Position numbers and translations under genes: made by a program. 64,000 nt of DNA from Pseudomonas sp. ATCC 13867. Its GTDB lineage: Bacteria; Pseudomonadota; Gammaproteobacteria; Pseudomonadales; Pseudomonadaceae. Each line of letters begins with the position of its first letter. Position 1 is the first letter of the stretch. Positions 1 through 9,553 of this stretch are shown piece by piece. The notes under the pieces are model-generated. The model ran no database searches and was not told the origin of the DNA. It saw only the letters and a program-made list of their open reading frames with translations. The stretch covers positions 1,488,001 to 1,552,000 of the forward strand of contig NC_020829.1 of assembly GCF_000349845.1 (NCBI RefSeq). The letters are read 5' to 3'.

Positions 1-675
1 ACCCATAGAGTCCGCCAACCGCGTTGCAGGTGTTCCTAGGTGCAACCCGGTCAAGATCAAGAACAACATCCAGTCCGATACGCGGGAGGGGCAATATGCC
101 CATCACCGGTTCTGTCTTCGCCTGCGGCGCGCTTCCTGGCGCCCGCGCCAGCTCCGCCACGGCCCGGCCCACGACGCCCGCCCGTGGCCTTGTGCCGTCG
201 TCGGTCGGACTGGTGCAACCGACTTCCCCGCTTTCTGTACAATCCGCGCCTTCGCGCGCCGGCCACCCCTTGCCGCCTCTCATGGCGCGCGTGAGCACAG
301 TTCTGATCGATCGCCCTAGCCGCCACGGCAAGCCGCGTATCATGCGGCCCGTGGGCTTTCGGCGGATCATGGGCGCCAGACCCGGCGCCTGACGGATCGC
401 CGGGCAATGCCCGGTCATGCCGCCCGCACTTCGCCCCATCGGCGAAGGTGGACGGAAGGTCGCCGTGGTGAGACGGCGGCCGCAGGAATGCGCCGGCAAG
501 GACGACGGCGGGCCTGCGACGGGATGCGTAGCGGTTCGGTGCCACCTGGCGCCACGCGCACCTCGGCTTGCTGGAGGGCAAGCGCTAACCGGTCGGCGCC
601 AACCGCGCCGGCTGCCAGTCAAGGGCCCGCGTTACCCAGCGGGCCTGGATAAAAACAAGCTGTAGGGGAGTCCCC
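1..675. other. Intergenic region upstream of putP, no supported gene
   Basis: No open frame here has a protein-like composition. Those present are rich in Arg, Pro and Ala, which is typical of noncoding high-GC DNA. The nonamer GGTGCAACC occurs at 39-47 and 212-220, and GTTGCA (23-28) faces TGCAAC (41-46) as an inverted repeat. A TACAAT hexamer at 238-243 could be a -10 element, but no good -35 is seen. In Pseudomonas putP usually follows or neighbours putA, so regulatory sequence for proline use is plausible. That is an inference from context. Confidence 0.5.
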
Positions 676-2193
676 ATGAGCGTCAACACGCCAACCCTGA
701 TCACCTTCGTGATCTACATCGCGGCTATGGTTCTGATCGGCTTGGCCGCCTATCGTTCGACCAACAACTTCTCCGACTACATCCTCGGTGGCCGCAGTCT
801 CGGCAGCTTCGTCACCGCGCTGTCGGCCGGCGCCTCGGACATGAGCGGCTGGCTGCTGATGGGCCTGCCGGGCGCCATCTACCTGTCGGGTATCTCGGAA
901 AGCTGGATCGCCATCGGCCTGATCTGCGGCGCCTACCTGAACTGGCTGTTCGTCGCCGGCCGCCTGCGCGTGCACACCGAGCACAACGGCAACGCCCTGA
1001 CCCTGCCGGACTACTTCAGCACCCGCTTCGAGGACAACAGCCGCATCCTGCGGGTGATTTCCGCGCTGGTGATCCTGGTGTTCTTCACCATCTACTGCGC
1101 CTCCGGCATCGTCGCCGGCGCCCGCCTGTTCGAAAGCACCTTCGGCATGTCCTACGAGACCGCGCTGTGGGCCGGTGCCGCCGCGACCATCGCCTACACC
1201 TTCGTCGGTGGCTTCCTGGCGGTGAGCTGGACCGACACCGTGCAGGCCTCGCTGATGATCTTCGCGCTGATCCTCACGCCGGTCTTCGTGCTGCTCGCCA
1301 CCGGCGGTATCGATCCGGCCTTCGCCGCCATCGAGCTGAAGGACGCCGCCAACTTCGACATGTTCAAGGGCGCCTCCTTCGTCGGCGTGATTTCGCTGAT
1401 GGCCTGGGGCCTGGGTTACTTCGGCCAGCCGCACATCCTGGCGCGCTTCATGGCCGCCGATTCGGTCAAGTCGATCCCGGCTGCCCGCCGCATCTCCATG
1501 ACCTGGATGATCCTCTGCCTGGGCGGCGCCGTGGCCGTCGGCTTCTTCGGCATCGCCTACTTCCAGGCGCACCCGGAGCAGGCTGGCGCCGTGGGCGAGA
1601 ACCATGAGCGCATCTTCATCGAGCTGGCGAAGATCCTCTTCAACCCGTGGATCGCCGGCGTGCTGCTGTCCGCCATTCTCGCCGCGGTGATGAGCACCCT
1701 GAGCTGCCAGTTGCTGGTGTGCTCCTCGGCACTGACCGAAGACTTCTACAAGGCCTTCCTGCGCAAGAGCGCCAGCCAGGTCGAGCTGGTGTGGGTCGGT
1801 CGCGCCATGGTGCTGCTGGTGGCGCTGATCGCCATCGCCCTGGCCGCCAACCCGGACAACCGCGTACTGGGCCTGGTGTCCTACGCCTGGGCCGGCTTCG
1901 GCGCCGCCTTCGGTCCGCTGGTGCTGTTCTCCGTGCTGTGGAAGGGCATGACCCGCAACGGTGCGCTGGCCGGCATCGTCGTCGGTGCGGTCACCGTGAT
2001 CGTCTGGAAGCAGTTCGGCTGGCTCGGCCTGTACGAGATCATTCCGGGCTTCATCTTCTCCAGCGTTTCCATCGTGGTGTTCAGCCTGCTCGGCTCCGCG
2101 CCGTCCAAGGCGATGATCCAGCGTTTCGAGGCCGCCGAGGCCGAGTACGCGGAAGCGCATCTGCCGGAGGGTTCGTCGGCCGCCAGCCGTTGA
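676..2193 (+). CDS. putP: Sodium/proline symporter PutP
   Basis: This inner-membrane sodium:solute symporter imports L-proline with Na+, feeding PutA-type catabolism. The 505-residue product matches the family length (about 500) and is hydrophobic throughout, consistent with 13 membrane segments. The residues known to matter in E. coli PutP are found at the same positions: R40 in the GGRSLG stretch, and D55 and S57 in ASDMSGWLLMGLPGA. The ATG follows a GGGGAGT ribosome site. A strong terminator follows directly, so the gene ends its own transcript. A ProY-like permease lies at 11010. The identification is secure; the proline specificity rests on family knowledge. Confidence 0.95.
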   Translation: MSVNTPTLITFVIYIAAMVLIGLAAYRSTNNFSDYILGGRSLGSFVTALSAGASDMSGWLLMGLPGAIYLSGISESWIAIGLICGAYLNWLFVAGRLRVHTEHNGNALTLPDYFSTRFEDNSRILRVISALVILVFFTIYCASGIVAGARLFESTFGMSYETALWAGAAATIAYTFVGGFLAVSWTDTVQASLMIFALILTPVFVLLATGGIDPAFAAIELKDAANFDMFKGASFVGVISLMAWGLGYFGQPHILARFMAADSVKSIPAARRISMTWMILCLGGAVAVGFFGIAYFQAHPEQAGAVGENHERIFIELAKILFNPWIAGVLLSAILAAVMSTLSCQLLVCSSALTEDFYKAFLRKSASQVELVWVGRAMVLLVALIAIALAANPDNRVLGLVSYAWAGFGAAFGPLVLFSVLWKGMTRNGALAGIVVGAVTVIVWKQFGWLGLYEIIPGFIFSSVSIVVFSLLGSAPSKAMIQRFEAAEAEYAEAHLPEGSSAASR

Positions 2194-2209
2194 TCCTTCG
2201 CTGAATGAG

Positions 2210-2247
2210 AAAGGCCGCGCTCCCGGAAGGGAGGCGCGGCCTTTTTC
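2210..2247 (+). terminator. Rho-independent terminator after putP
   Basis: A long GC-rich hairpin has arms AAGGCCGCGCTCCC and GGGAGGCGCGGCCTT separated by a 4-base loop and followed by a run of T. It starts 17 bases after the putP stop codon. Confidence 0.9.
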
Positions 2248-2261
2248 GTTTGGGTCTCTTC

Positions 2262-2340
2262 GTAGGAGCTTGCTCGCGAACGGGGATCGCAGCGGGGCGG
2301 GGTCGCGAGCAATAACGATGGCGTCCCCCTCGCTCCTACA
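2262..2340. repeat. Degenerate REP doublet
   Basis: The two arms are inverted copies of the Pseudomonas REP palindrome. The left arm is shortened (GTAGGAGCTTGCTCGCGAAC) and the right arm is interrupted between TCGCGAGCA and CGCTCCTACA. It lies between putP and the convergent MFS gene and is less well preserved than other copies in this window. Confidence 0.75.
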
Positions 2341-2355
2341 GGTTTCGCTGATGCG

Positions 2356-3552
2356 TCAGTGCGAAGCGTGGCCACCGCTGAGCGCCGCCGCATAGCGCCA
2401 GCAGGCGAACAGGCACAGCAGCAGGCCGACCACCGCCAGCGCGCCGCCGACATGGCCGATCCACTGCAGCCCCGCGCCCGCCGCCACACGGCTGCCGAGC
2501 AGCGCTCCGCCGCCGATGCCGACGTTGTACAGGCCGGAGAACATCGCCATCGCCACGTCGGTGGCGTCATGGGCCAGTTGCAGCACCTTGGCCTGCAGCG
2601 CCAGGCCGAAGCAGAGAATCGCCGCGCCCCAGAACAGGCTCAGGACCAGCAGCGCGGTGGACGAGCGCGCCAGCGGCAGGAGCAGCAACAGGCAGGCGCC
2701 GAGCACGGCGATGGCTGTGCAGGGGAAGGCACGCGGGAAACGCTCGCTGTAGCGGCTGAAGAGGATCGAGCCGAACACCCCGGCGCCGCCGAACAGCAGC
2801 AGGAGCAGGGTGGTCTTCTGGCTGTCCAGCGCGGCGACCTCGCGGGCGAACGGTTCGATGTAGCTGTAGGCGGTGAACTGCGCGGTGATCACCAGTACGG
2901 TGAGCGCGTACATCGACACCAGCGCCGGACGGCGCAGCAGCAGCGGCAGGCTGCGCAGGGAGCCGGAGTTCTGGCTCGGCAGCAGCGGCAGCGAGCGCGC
3001 CAGCCAGAGCACCACCACCACCGACACCCCGGCGATGGCGAGGAAGGTCGTGCGCCAGCCCAGCGCCTCGCCCAGCACGCGCCCCAGCGGAATGCCCAGC
3101 ACCATCGCCAGGATGGTGCCGGTGGCGAGCAGGCCAAGGGCTTTCGCCTGCTGTCCTGGCGGCGCCACGCGGACCGCCAGCGAGGCGGTGATCGACCAGA
3201 ACACCGCGTGGGCGAAGGCGATGCCGAAGCGGCTGAGCATCAGCACGGTGAAGTTCCAGGCGACGCCCGAGAGCAGGTGGCTGCCGATGAACAGGCAGAA
3301 GATCACCACCAGCAGGCGGCGGCGTTCCATGTTGCGGGTCAGCAGCATCAGCGGCAGCGAAGTGAGGGAAACCACCCAGGCGTAGAGGGTGAGCATCAGC
3401 CCGGTCTGTTCCGGGCGCATGTCGAAGCTCTTGCCGATGTCGCTGAGCAGGCCCACCGGAACGAACTCGGTGGTATTGAAGATGAAGGCGGCAAGGGCCA
3501 GGGCGATGACGCTCAGCCAACTGCCGGTGTGGGTGTGTTGCGCGGTGTTCAT
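2356..3552 (-). CDS. sotB: MFS sugar/drug efflux transporter, SotB-like
   Basis: This 398-residue major facilitator superfamily exporter should sit in the inner membrane with 12 segments and export sugars or small toxic compounds by proton antiport. Its N-terminus ([21 protein letters not shown]) is the signature of the AraJ/SotB/YdeA DHA1 group. Residues of the A-motif loop ([11 protein letters not shown]) follow the second segment. It is transcribed alone, convergent to putP and downstream of the divergent LysR gene with about 170 bases between them. Subfamily assignment is good; the substrate cannot be read from sequence. Confidence 0.85.
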   Translation of the reverse strand: MNTAQHTHTGSWLSVIALALAAFIFNTTEFVPVGLLSDIGKSFDMRPEQTGLMLTLYAWVVSLTSLPLMLLTRNMERRRLLVVIFCLFIGSHLLSGVAWNFTVLMLSRFGIAFAHAVFWSITASLAVRVAPPGQQAKALGLLATGTILAMVLGIPLGRVLGEALGWRTTFLAIAGVSVVVVLWLARSLPLLPSQNSGSLRSLPLLLRRPALVSMYALTVLVITAQFTAYSYIEPFAREVAALDSQKTTLLLLLFGGAGVFGSILFSRYSERFPRAFPCTAIAVLGACLLLLLPLARSSTALLVLSLFWGAAILCFGLALQAKVLQLAHDATDVAMAMFSGLYNVGIGGGALLGSRVAAGAGLQWIGHVGGALAVVGLLLCLFACWRYAAALSGGHASH

Positions 3553-3723
3553 GGGAATCCTGAGGTGAAGTGGGGCTCAGGCCGTGCCGTGGAATCACGC
3601 AGGAGGCGTGTCCCTGGCAAAGAAGAATTGTTGTTGCGGCAGGCGTAATTCTACCCACGGGTTGCCCATCGCGCACGGCGAGGCCGGCGTGCGCGGGTGC
3701 AGCGACAAGCGCGTTGACCGGCC

Positions 3724-4638
3724 TCAGGCGGCGTTGTCGATCAGCGGGTCGGCGGCCTGGGCCGATTCCTCGGCCAGCCAGTCGAGGAAGGCGCGCACCG
3801 GAGGATGGCGCTCGCGGCCCGGCACGCAGAGGGCGGTGTAGCGCGCGCCGGGGACGTTGATCTCGGGACGGTAGGGCATCAGCAGGCCCTTCTCCACGGA
3901 CTCCGAGACCAGCAGCGAGCTGGCCAGCACCAGCCCCTGGCCAGCGATGGCCGCCTGCAATGCATAGAACTCTTCCTCGTATTCGCGCTGCACCGCACGG
4001 GTCAGCAGGCACTCTTCGCCGGCGACCGCGCACCAGGCCTTCCAGCCGCGCTCGTAGAGCTCGGAGTTGTGCCAGCGCACGCCGATCATCTCCGGCACGT
4101 TCACGTCGGCGGTGGCCACCAGGGCCGGTGCGCCGTACACCGCGAAGCGTTCGCCGAGCAGGAACTGGCTATGCATGCGCGGGTAGTCGCCGAAGCCGTA
4201 GCGGATCGCCAGGTCGACGCTGGCGTCCTGCTGCAGGTCGAGCAGTTCGCACTGGCTGTCCAGGCGCAGGCGGATGTGCGGGTGGCGCGCGTAGAAGCGC
4301 CCCAGGCGCGGCACCAGCCACAGCGCGGCGAAGGCCGGCGTGGTGGAGATCGTCAGGCTGCCGGCGCTGCGCTGCGGGCGCAGGCTGTCCACCGCCTGCG
4401 ACACCTCCAGCAGCGCGCCGTGGAGGCTGCGGAACAGCCGTTCGCCGGCCTCGGTCAGGCGCACCTGGCGCGGCAGGCGCTCGAACAACGGCAGCCCGAG
4501 CCAGTCCTCCAGCGCGCGGACCTGGTGGGATACCGCGGTGGGGGTCACCGACAGTTCCTGGGCGGCGGCCTTGAAACTCAGCTGGCGGGCGGCGGATTCG
4601 AAGGTGCGCAGGGCCGGCAGTGGCAGGTTGGCGAACAT
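3724..4638 (-). CDS. LysR-family transcriptional regulator, GcvA-like
   Basis: The protein is a DNA-binding regulator of about 304 residues. The winged helix-turn-helix covers roughly residues 5-65 (LRTFESAARQLSFKAAAQEL, then TPTAVSHQVRALEDWLG) and a periplasmic-binding-like effector domain follows. The phrase VTPTAVSHQVRALE is typical of the GcvA/AmpR branch. I prefer the ATG at 4638 because GGAGAAC sits at ribosome-site distance before it; a GTG at 4650 would add four residues. The gene is divergent from azoR, and such neighbours are often LysR targets, so it may control azoR and the SMR gene. The effector is unknown. Confidence 0.85.
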   Translation of the reverse strand: MFANLPLPALRTFESAARQLSFKAAAQELSVTPTAVSHQVRALEDWLGLPLFERLPRQVRLTEAGERLFRSLHGALLEVSQAVDSLRPQRSAGSLTISTTPAFAALWLVPRLGRFYARHPHIRLRLDSQCELLDLQQDASVDLAIRYGFGDYPRMHSQFLLGERFAVYGAPALVATADVNVPEMIGVRWHNSELYERGWKAWCAVAGEECLLTRAVQREYEEEFYALQAAIAGQGLVLASSLLVSESVEKGLLMPYRPEINVPGARYTALCVPGRERHPPVRAFLDWLAEESAQAADPLIDNAA

Positions 4639-4779
4639 GGCGTTCTCCACGGATGAGTTGGATTCATCTGGATGCAGTTCCCCTCAGTTGTTTGTCCATT
4701 CACCGGGAAATAGCTTTGGCGGCAAAAGAGAGGCTCATTCAGGGCCTTTCCAGTGTACATCCGGTTGAAGGAGTTATAG

Positions 4780-5418
4780 ATGAACAGGATTCTTGCCATT
4801 CACGCCAGTCCCCGCGCCGAGCGCTCCCATTCCCGGCGCCTGGCCGAAGGCTTCCTCGCCGCGTTGCCACAGGCGCGGCTCACCCGCCGCGAAGTCGGGC
4901 GCGCCGATCTGCCCCATGTGGGCGAGTCCTTCATCGCGGCGGCGTTCCATCCCGAACCGCAGAACCGCCCGGCGAGCATGCAGGCTGATCTGGCGTTGAG
5001 CGACGAGTTGGTGGACGAACTGCTCGACCACGATCTGCTGGTGATCTCCACGCCCATGTACAACTTCAGCGTGCCCAGCGGGTTGAAGGCCTGGGTCGAC
5101 CAGGTCGTCCGCATCGGCCGCACCTTCGACTTGCACCTGAAGGAGGGCGAGGCGCAGTACGAGCCGCTGCTCAAGGGGCGCAAGGCGTTGATCGTCACCA
5201 GCCGTGGCGGCGCAGGCATGGGGCCGGGGGGTGAGCTGGAGTGGATGAACCATGCCGACGCCTGGCTGCGCGTGGCGCTGGGTTTCCTCGGTATAGAAGA
5301 CGTGCAGGTGATTGCCGCCGAGGGTGAGGAGGGCAATCCCGAAGCCTTCCGCGCCTCCTGTCAACAGGCTGAAAAGGCCCTGGCCGACCTCGCCGAGAGC
5401 GAGTGGGCGCGTGCGTGA
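4780..5418 (+). CDS. azoR: FMN-dependent NADH-azoreductase
   Basis: This flavodoxin-fold cytoplasmic enzyme (older name AcpD) uses NADH and FMN to reduce azo compounds and quinones by two-electron transfer. At 212 residues it fits the family. The N-terminus [22 protein letters not shown] is the FMN phosphate-binding loop, and [20 protein letters not shown] around residue 90 is the family signature contacting the isoalloxazine ring. The ATG follows a good AAGGAG site. Its stop codon overlaps the ATG of the next gene (TGATG), so the two are translationally coupled. It lies divergent from a LysR regulator, a common arrangement for azoR paralogues in Pseudomonas. Confidence 0.93.
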   Translation: MNRILAIHASPRAERSHSRRLAEGFLAALPQARLTRREVGRADLPHVGESFIAAAFHPEPQNRPASMQADLALSDELVDELLDHDLLVISTPMYNFSVPSGLKAWVDQVVRIGRTFDLHLKEGEAQYEPLLKGRKALIVTSRGGAGMGPGGELEWMNHADAWLRVALGFLGIEDVQVIAAEGEEGNPEAFRASCQQAEKALADLAESEWARA

Positions 5419-5726
5419 TGGCTTGGGCGATGTTGATGGTGGCCGCGGTGTTCGAGGTGATGTTCGCGGTGTCGATGAAGTATGCCGAGGGCTTCACCCG
5501 GCCCCTGCCGACCGTGGTGACGGTGCTCGCGGTGATCGGCGGGATCTTCTTCCTCACCCTGGCGATGCGCCAGTTGCCGGTGAGCATCGCCTACCCGGTG
5601 TGGACGGCCATCGGCACGCTGGGCACGGTGTTCTTCGGTTTCCTGCTGCTGGGCGAGGCGCTGACCCTGACCAAGCTGGCGTCGGTCGCCCTGATCGTGG
5701 CTGGCGTGGCCGGGTTGCGGGCCTGA
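5418..5726 (+). CDS. Small multidrug resistance (SMR) family transporter
   Basis: This 102-residue inner-membrane protein has four hydrophobic helices and works as a dimer exporting cationic compounds or guanidinium in exchange for protons. The essential SMR glutamate is E13 in AAVFEVMFAVSMKYAEGF, and the family stretch LPVSIAYPVWTAIGTLGTV is present. I chose the ATG at 5418, which overlaps the azoR stop codon by one base; upstream GTG codons at 5403 and 5415 would lie inside azoR. Coupling to azoR suggests a joint detoxification role. Whether it belongs to the Qac or Gdx/SugE subtype cannot be settled by eye. Confidence 0.9.
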   Translation: MAWAMLMVAAVFEVMFAVSMKYAEGFTRPLPTVVTVLAVIGGIFFLTLAMRQLPVSIAYPVWTAIGTLGTVFFGFLLLGEALTLTKLASVALIVAGVAGLRA

Positions 5727-5785
5727 TCGCCTGTGGCTGATTCTTGGTGGTAAGGTGCCGCGCATTCTCCACGACGGCACCGAAC

Positions 5786-6007
5786 ATGAACGACAAACCG
5801 AAGAACCCGCTGCATGGCATGACCCTGGAAGCCATCCTCAACCAGTTGGTCGCGCAGTACGGCTGGGACGGCCTGGCCAAGCGCATCGACGTGCGCTGCT
5901 TCAAGAACGACCCGAGCATCAAGTCCAGCCTCACTTTCCTGCGCCGCACGCCCTGGGCGCGGGAGCAGGTTGAGGCGTTGTTCGTGAAGTCTGTCCAGGG
6001 CAAGTGA
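5786..6007 (+). CDS. VF530-family DNA-binding protein (DUF2132)
   Basis: This small 73-residue protein contains the VF530 signature: [20 protein letters not shown], then [29 protein letters not shown]. The family is named after a Vibrio fischeri protein of known structure and is annotated as double-strand DNA binding; its cellular role is unclear. I chose the ATG at 5786 over one at 5744 because family members begin just before this NPLHG motif. It stands alone downstream of the SMR gene, with a REP pair directly after it. Confidence 0.85.
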   Translation: MNDKPKNPLHGMTLEAILNQLVAQYGWDGLAKRIDVRCFKNDPSIKSSLTFLRRTPWAREQVEALFVKSVQGK

Positions 6008-6018
6008 GGGGGGCTCTT

Positions 6019-6094
6019 GTAGGAGCGAGCTTGCTCGCGAACCGCCTGATGCCTTGGGGGCCGGGTGGGGTTCGCGAGCAAGCTCGCTCCTACA
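6019..6094. repeat. REP doublet (REPIN-like), head-to-head
   Basis: Two well-conserved inverted copies of the Pseudomonas REP palindrome (GTAGGAGC...CTCGCGAAC and GTTCGCGAG...GCTCCTACA) are separated by about 27 bases. It lies between convergent genes. Confidence 0.9.
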
Positions 6095-6158
6095 ACCCCC
6101 AGGTGGCGTCGGTGCGGGATGGCTACCCCGTGGGAGCTGGGCGAGTTGGCGCCAGTGT

Positions 6159-9100
6159 TCAGCGCCAGCTCACCCGCAGATTGTCGATCCGCTCCTGGCA
6201 CCCGGTGCTGATCCCCGGTTCCAGGTAGCTCGCCAGCATCGGCGCCATGCCCTTGAGCACTTGTACCGGCAGGGCCGAGGTGAATTTGAAGTTGTCCGAC
6301 TCGCTGCCGGCCACGTAGGCGGTGAGGGTGCCGAAGTGGCGCGGGCCGAGGTAGAACACGAAGGTCGCCGTGCGGTTCATCGCCTTGGAGCTCTTCACCC
6401 AGCCGCTGCGGGTCACGCTCTCGATGCGGTTGTCGCCGGTGCCGGTCTTGCCGCCCATCACCAGGGCGCTGCCGTCGGCCAGCTTGAAGGTGCCGGACAG
6501 GCGCCGCGCGGTGCCGGCGTCCACCACCCGGGACAGCGCGGTGCGCAGGGCCTGGGCCACTTCCGAACGCATCACCTGGCGCCCGGTGTTCGATTGCGGG
6601 CCGAGGCTGGTTTCGTACGGCGTGTTGGCGGCGAAGCGCAGGCTGTCGATGCGCAGGGTCGGCAGGCGTACGCCGTCGTTGAGGATGATCCCCATCAGCT
6701 CGGCCAGCGCCGCCGGGCGGTCGCCCGAGCTGCCCAGCGCGGTGGCCAGCGACGGCACCAGGTGGTCGAAGGGGTAGCCCAGGCGTTTCCACTGTTCGTG
6801 CAGGTCGAGGAAGGCTTCCACTTCCAGCATGATGCGGATGCGCTTGTCGCGCGCGTACTTGTGCCGCGACTTGAACAGCCAGCCATAGACCAGCTTGCGT
6901 TCCTCCGCACTGGCCGCCACCGCGTCGTTGAAACTGGCCGCCGGCTGCCGTTGCAGGTAGCTCAGCAGCCAGAGTTCCAGCGGGTGCACACGGGCCACGT
7001 AGCCCTGGTCGTTGAGGTCGAAGGCGCCCGGACCGTAGCGCGTGTAGAGGTCGGCGATGCGCTTGTCGGTCAGTTTGTCGCCGGCGTACTTGCCTTTCTT
7101 CAGGCGCTCCTGGAGGAAGGCGCTGAAGGTCGGCAGGTCCGCCTGCGGCTGCAGGTAGCGGTGGATCGCTGCCAACCGCACCGGCCAGGCGCGCAGGCCG
7201 TCGAGGAAGGTGTCGAGGCGTTCGTCGGTGGTCTTGCCCTTGTACTTCTGCCAGAAGCGCAGCAGGTAGACCTGGCTTTCCTTGTCGACGAAACGGTCGA
7301 GGTAGTCGCGGCGGCGCGGGTCCTTGTCGTCGGCCAGCACGGCGACCTTGCTGCCGGAGTTGGCATAGATGTCATGCCGCACCAGGTCGCGCAGCAGGCG
7401 CACGAAGGGCAGGTTGATCGACTCGCGCAGGGCGTCCTGCAGGGTCGGGATGCGGCCGTTGTCCTCCTTGCGGAAGTTGCTGAAGGTGTGGATGCCGCCG
7501 CCGGTGAAGAAGCTCTCGTAGGGGCTGGCGGAATACTTGCGCTGCATGGCCGCGGCCAGCATGTCCGGCAGGTTGCGGTCCTTGGTGGTGAGCAGGTAGT
7601 CGACGGCCCAGCGGCTGATGAAGTCCAGCGGCTCCACCGGCACTTTCTTCAGCTCGGCGGCCGGCAGCGCCGCGTATTGCCGGTGCAGCTCGGCCACGGT
7701 TTCCAGGTAGCTCGCCAGTACCCGCAATTTGGCGGTGGAGCCCAGTTCCAGCTTGCTGCCTTCGTTGATGTCGAACGGTTGCTCGGTGTTGTCGGTCTGT
7801 ACGCGCACGCGGTTGCCGCTGGGGGTGCGCTCGAACAGGGTGAAGCTGTAGCGCACGTCCCGGGTCTTGTCCTCGGACAGCAGGTGTTCGCCGAACAGCC
7901 CGATCTGCGCGGCGAACGCCGGATCGGAGAGGCGCCGCAGGTAGGCGGTGACCTGCTCCTGCAGCTCGTGCTGCAGGGTGGTGCTGAAGGACAGGTCGAA
8001 GCGGTCCAGGTCATACAGCGGCACGTCGAGCATCCCGGCCATGCGGGTGCGCGCCAGGGTCACGCCCTTGTTGTTCTCCAGCGGGGTGACGGTGGGCTGG
8101 TTGCGCGGATCGCGGAAGGCCAGTTGCTGGTTCAGCGCCGCATCGCGCAGCGAGGTGGCGATGACGCCGGACTGGGCCAGCAGGCGCAGGTAGCTGTCGG
8201 TCAGCACCGACAGCTGGTCGCGGCCACGTGCCAGGTACCAGGAGGGGCGGCGGTGGGCGATCATCAGCGAGACGACCTGGCGCAGCGCCTTGCCCTGCTC
8301 GACCAGCGAGACGCCGCTGGCCGGCGGTGCGTTGAGCAACTGGTTGACCTGCTGGTAGTCGGCGCCGTACCAGATCCACAGGCCATCGGGCAGGCCGCTG
8401 ACTTCGCCGTAGCCCGGCTGCGCCGAGAGCGGCACCGAGTTGAGGTAGGTGAGCACCACGTTGCGCCGTGCCAGCAGGTTTTCCGCGCCGCCCTGGTAGG
8501 TGCGCACGCTGGCCGATGCCATTTGCCGCAGCTTGTCGGCGATGGAGTTGGTGCGACCGTCCTCGGAGTGCCGGTACTTTTCGATCTGCGTGGCCAGGGT
8601 GCTGCCGCCGGGGGCGTGGTTGCCCATGCCGACCATCTTGCCCAGTTGCGCCGCCGAGGCCTGGGTGAAGCGGCTCCAGTCGATGGCCGGGTTCAGGTAG
8701 GGGCGCTGGGTGTCCAGCAGGTCGCGGTTCTCGATGAACAGCAGGCTCTGCACGATCAGCGGGGAAACGCTCTCGAAGTTGGCGTACAGCCGCTGCGGAT
8801 AGCGGAAGTTGTAGATCGGCAGGCCGCGGCAGTCGGCGATGTCCACGCCGGCCTGGGACTTCTCGGGGTAGGGCGGGAACAGGCCGTGGCTGGCGTACTG
8901 CATCAGCGGTGCGGAGAAGCGCGCCTGACTGAGGGTGATGTAGTTGCGCTGGTGCAGGCGATCGAGGAAGGCCGGCAGTTGCAGGTAGCCCAGGCGGCGG
9001 TCGAACGGGCCGTTCTGCGGATACACCACCTCGCTGCTGGGGCCCTGCGCCAGTTTCCAGGTCAGCTCGCCGGCGTAGCGCGCCAGCTCGCGCGCCTGCA

Positions 9101-9275
9101 GTATGGACGTACGCGCCTCGTAGAGCAGGGCGGCACCGATGGCGGCGAGCAGCGGCAACAGGAAGAGGAACAGCAGCAGGAAACGATGATGATGAACTTT
9201 CGTCGGGGAAATACCGGGCTCCGAGCGACCCGGTTGAGCTGCACTGTGCGTACCGGAATGCTTCGAGCTATCCAT
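6159..9275 (-). CDS. Large class-A-PBP-like peptidoglycan glycosyltransferase/transpeptidase
   Basis: This 1038-residue membrane-anchored protein should build or modify peptidoglycan in the periplasm. A single hydrophobic segment (about residues 30-50) precedes a GT51 glycosyltransferase-like region: E182 in FIENRDLL stands where the catalytic Glu of the EDxxF motif lies, followed by GGSTLATQIEKY and RRNVVLTYLNSVPL. The usual RKxxE motif is not evident. A C-terminal penicillin-binding region has all three motifs: S513-T-A-K516, S619-I-N and K943-T-G-T. Between them are long inserts not found in PBP1a/1b. It resembles what I remember as PA0788, uncharacterised in P. aeruginosa. It is transcribed alone. 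Family is secure; activity is not shown. Confidence 0.85.
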   Translation of the reverse strand: MDSSKHSGTHSAAQPGRSEPGISPTKVHHHRFLLLFLFLLPLLAAIGAALLYEARTSILQARELARYAGELTWKLAQGPSSEVVYPQNGPFDRRLGYLQLPAFLDRLHQRNYITLSQARFSAPLMQYASHGLFPPYPEKSQAGVDIADCRGLPIYNFRYPQRLYANFESVSPLIVQSLLFIENRDLLDTQRPYLNPAIDWSRFTQASAAQLGKMVGMGNHAPGGSTLATQIEKYRHSEDGRTNSIADKLRQMASASVRTYQGGAENLLARRNVVLTYLNSVPLSAQPGYGEVSGLPDGLWIWYGADYQQVNQLLNAPPASGVSLVEQGKALRQVVSLMIAHRRPSWYLARGRDQLSVLTDSYLRLLAQSGVIATSLRDAALNQQLAFRDPRNQPTVTPLENNKGVTLARTRMAGMLDVPLYDLDRFDLSFSTTLQHELQEQVTAYLRRLSDPAFAAQIGLFGEHLLSEDKTRDVRYSFTLFERTPSGNRVRVQTDNTEQPFDINEGSKLELGSTAKLRVLASYLETVAELHRQYAALPAAELKKVPVEPLDFISRWAVDYLLTTKDRNLPDMLAAAMQRKYSASPYESFFTGGGIHTFSNFRKEDNGRIPTLQDALRESINLPFVRLLRDLVRHDIYANSGSKVAVLADDKDPRRRDYLDRFVDKESQVYLLRFWQKYKGKTTDERLDTFLDGLRAWPVRLAAIHRYLQPQADLPTFSAFLQERLKKGKYAGDKLTDKRIADLYTRYGPGAFDLNDQGYVARVHPLELWLLSYLQRQPAASFNDAVAASAEERKLVYGWLFKSRHKYARDKRIRIMLEVEAFLDLHEQWKRLGYPFDHLVPSLATALGSSGDRPAALAELMGIILNDGVRLPTLRIDSLRFAANTPYETSLGPQSNTGRQVMRSEVAQALRTALSRVVDAGTARRLSGTFKLADGSALVMGGKTGTGDNRIESVTRSGWVKSSKAMNRTATFVFYLGPRHFGTLTAYVAGSESDNFKFTSALPVQVLKGMAPMLASYLEPGISTGCQERIDNLRVSWR

Positions 9276-9553
9276 TTCACGACCTGCCCATGCTCAGACA
9301 ACAGCCTAGGTAAGCGGACTCCGCCCACGTGACGACCGACGCCCCTCCCGACGCCGCGAAAGCCCTGGGACAGCGGCTTTCCTAATTTCCAGCGTAGTCG
9401 GCGGCGGGAAATCTGCGCGCCTGGAGTACCCTTCCAGGCCCACCGGGTTGATTTGCCGACGGCCAGCAGGTGCAATGGTCGGGTCTGCCAGGTTTTGCCG
9501 TACCGTGCTCCAGCGTCGGTAGACCCTCACTTCTTCGACAGGACTTTCCGGCC

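Noticed and set aside
57..581. A 174-codon minus-strand frame upstream of putP
   Set aside because: Composition (Arg, Gly, Ala, His) is not protein-like and no ribosome site or motif is present.
6054..9332. A 1092-codon frame on the plus strand across the PBP-like gene
   Set aside because: It begins within a REP pair and reads low-complexity Gly/Ala/Val/Arg sequence. The minus-strand gene carries all PBP motifs.
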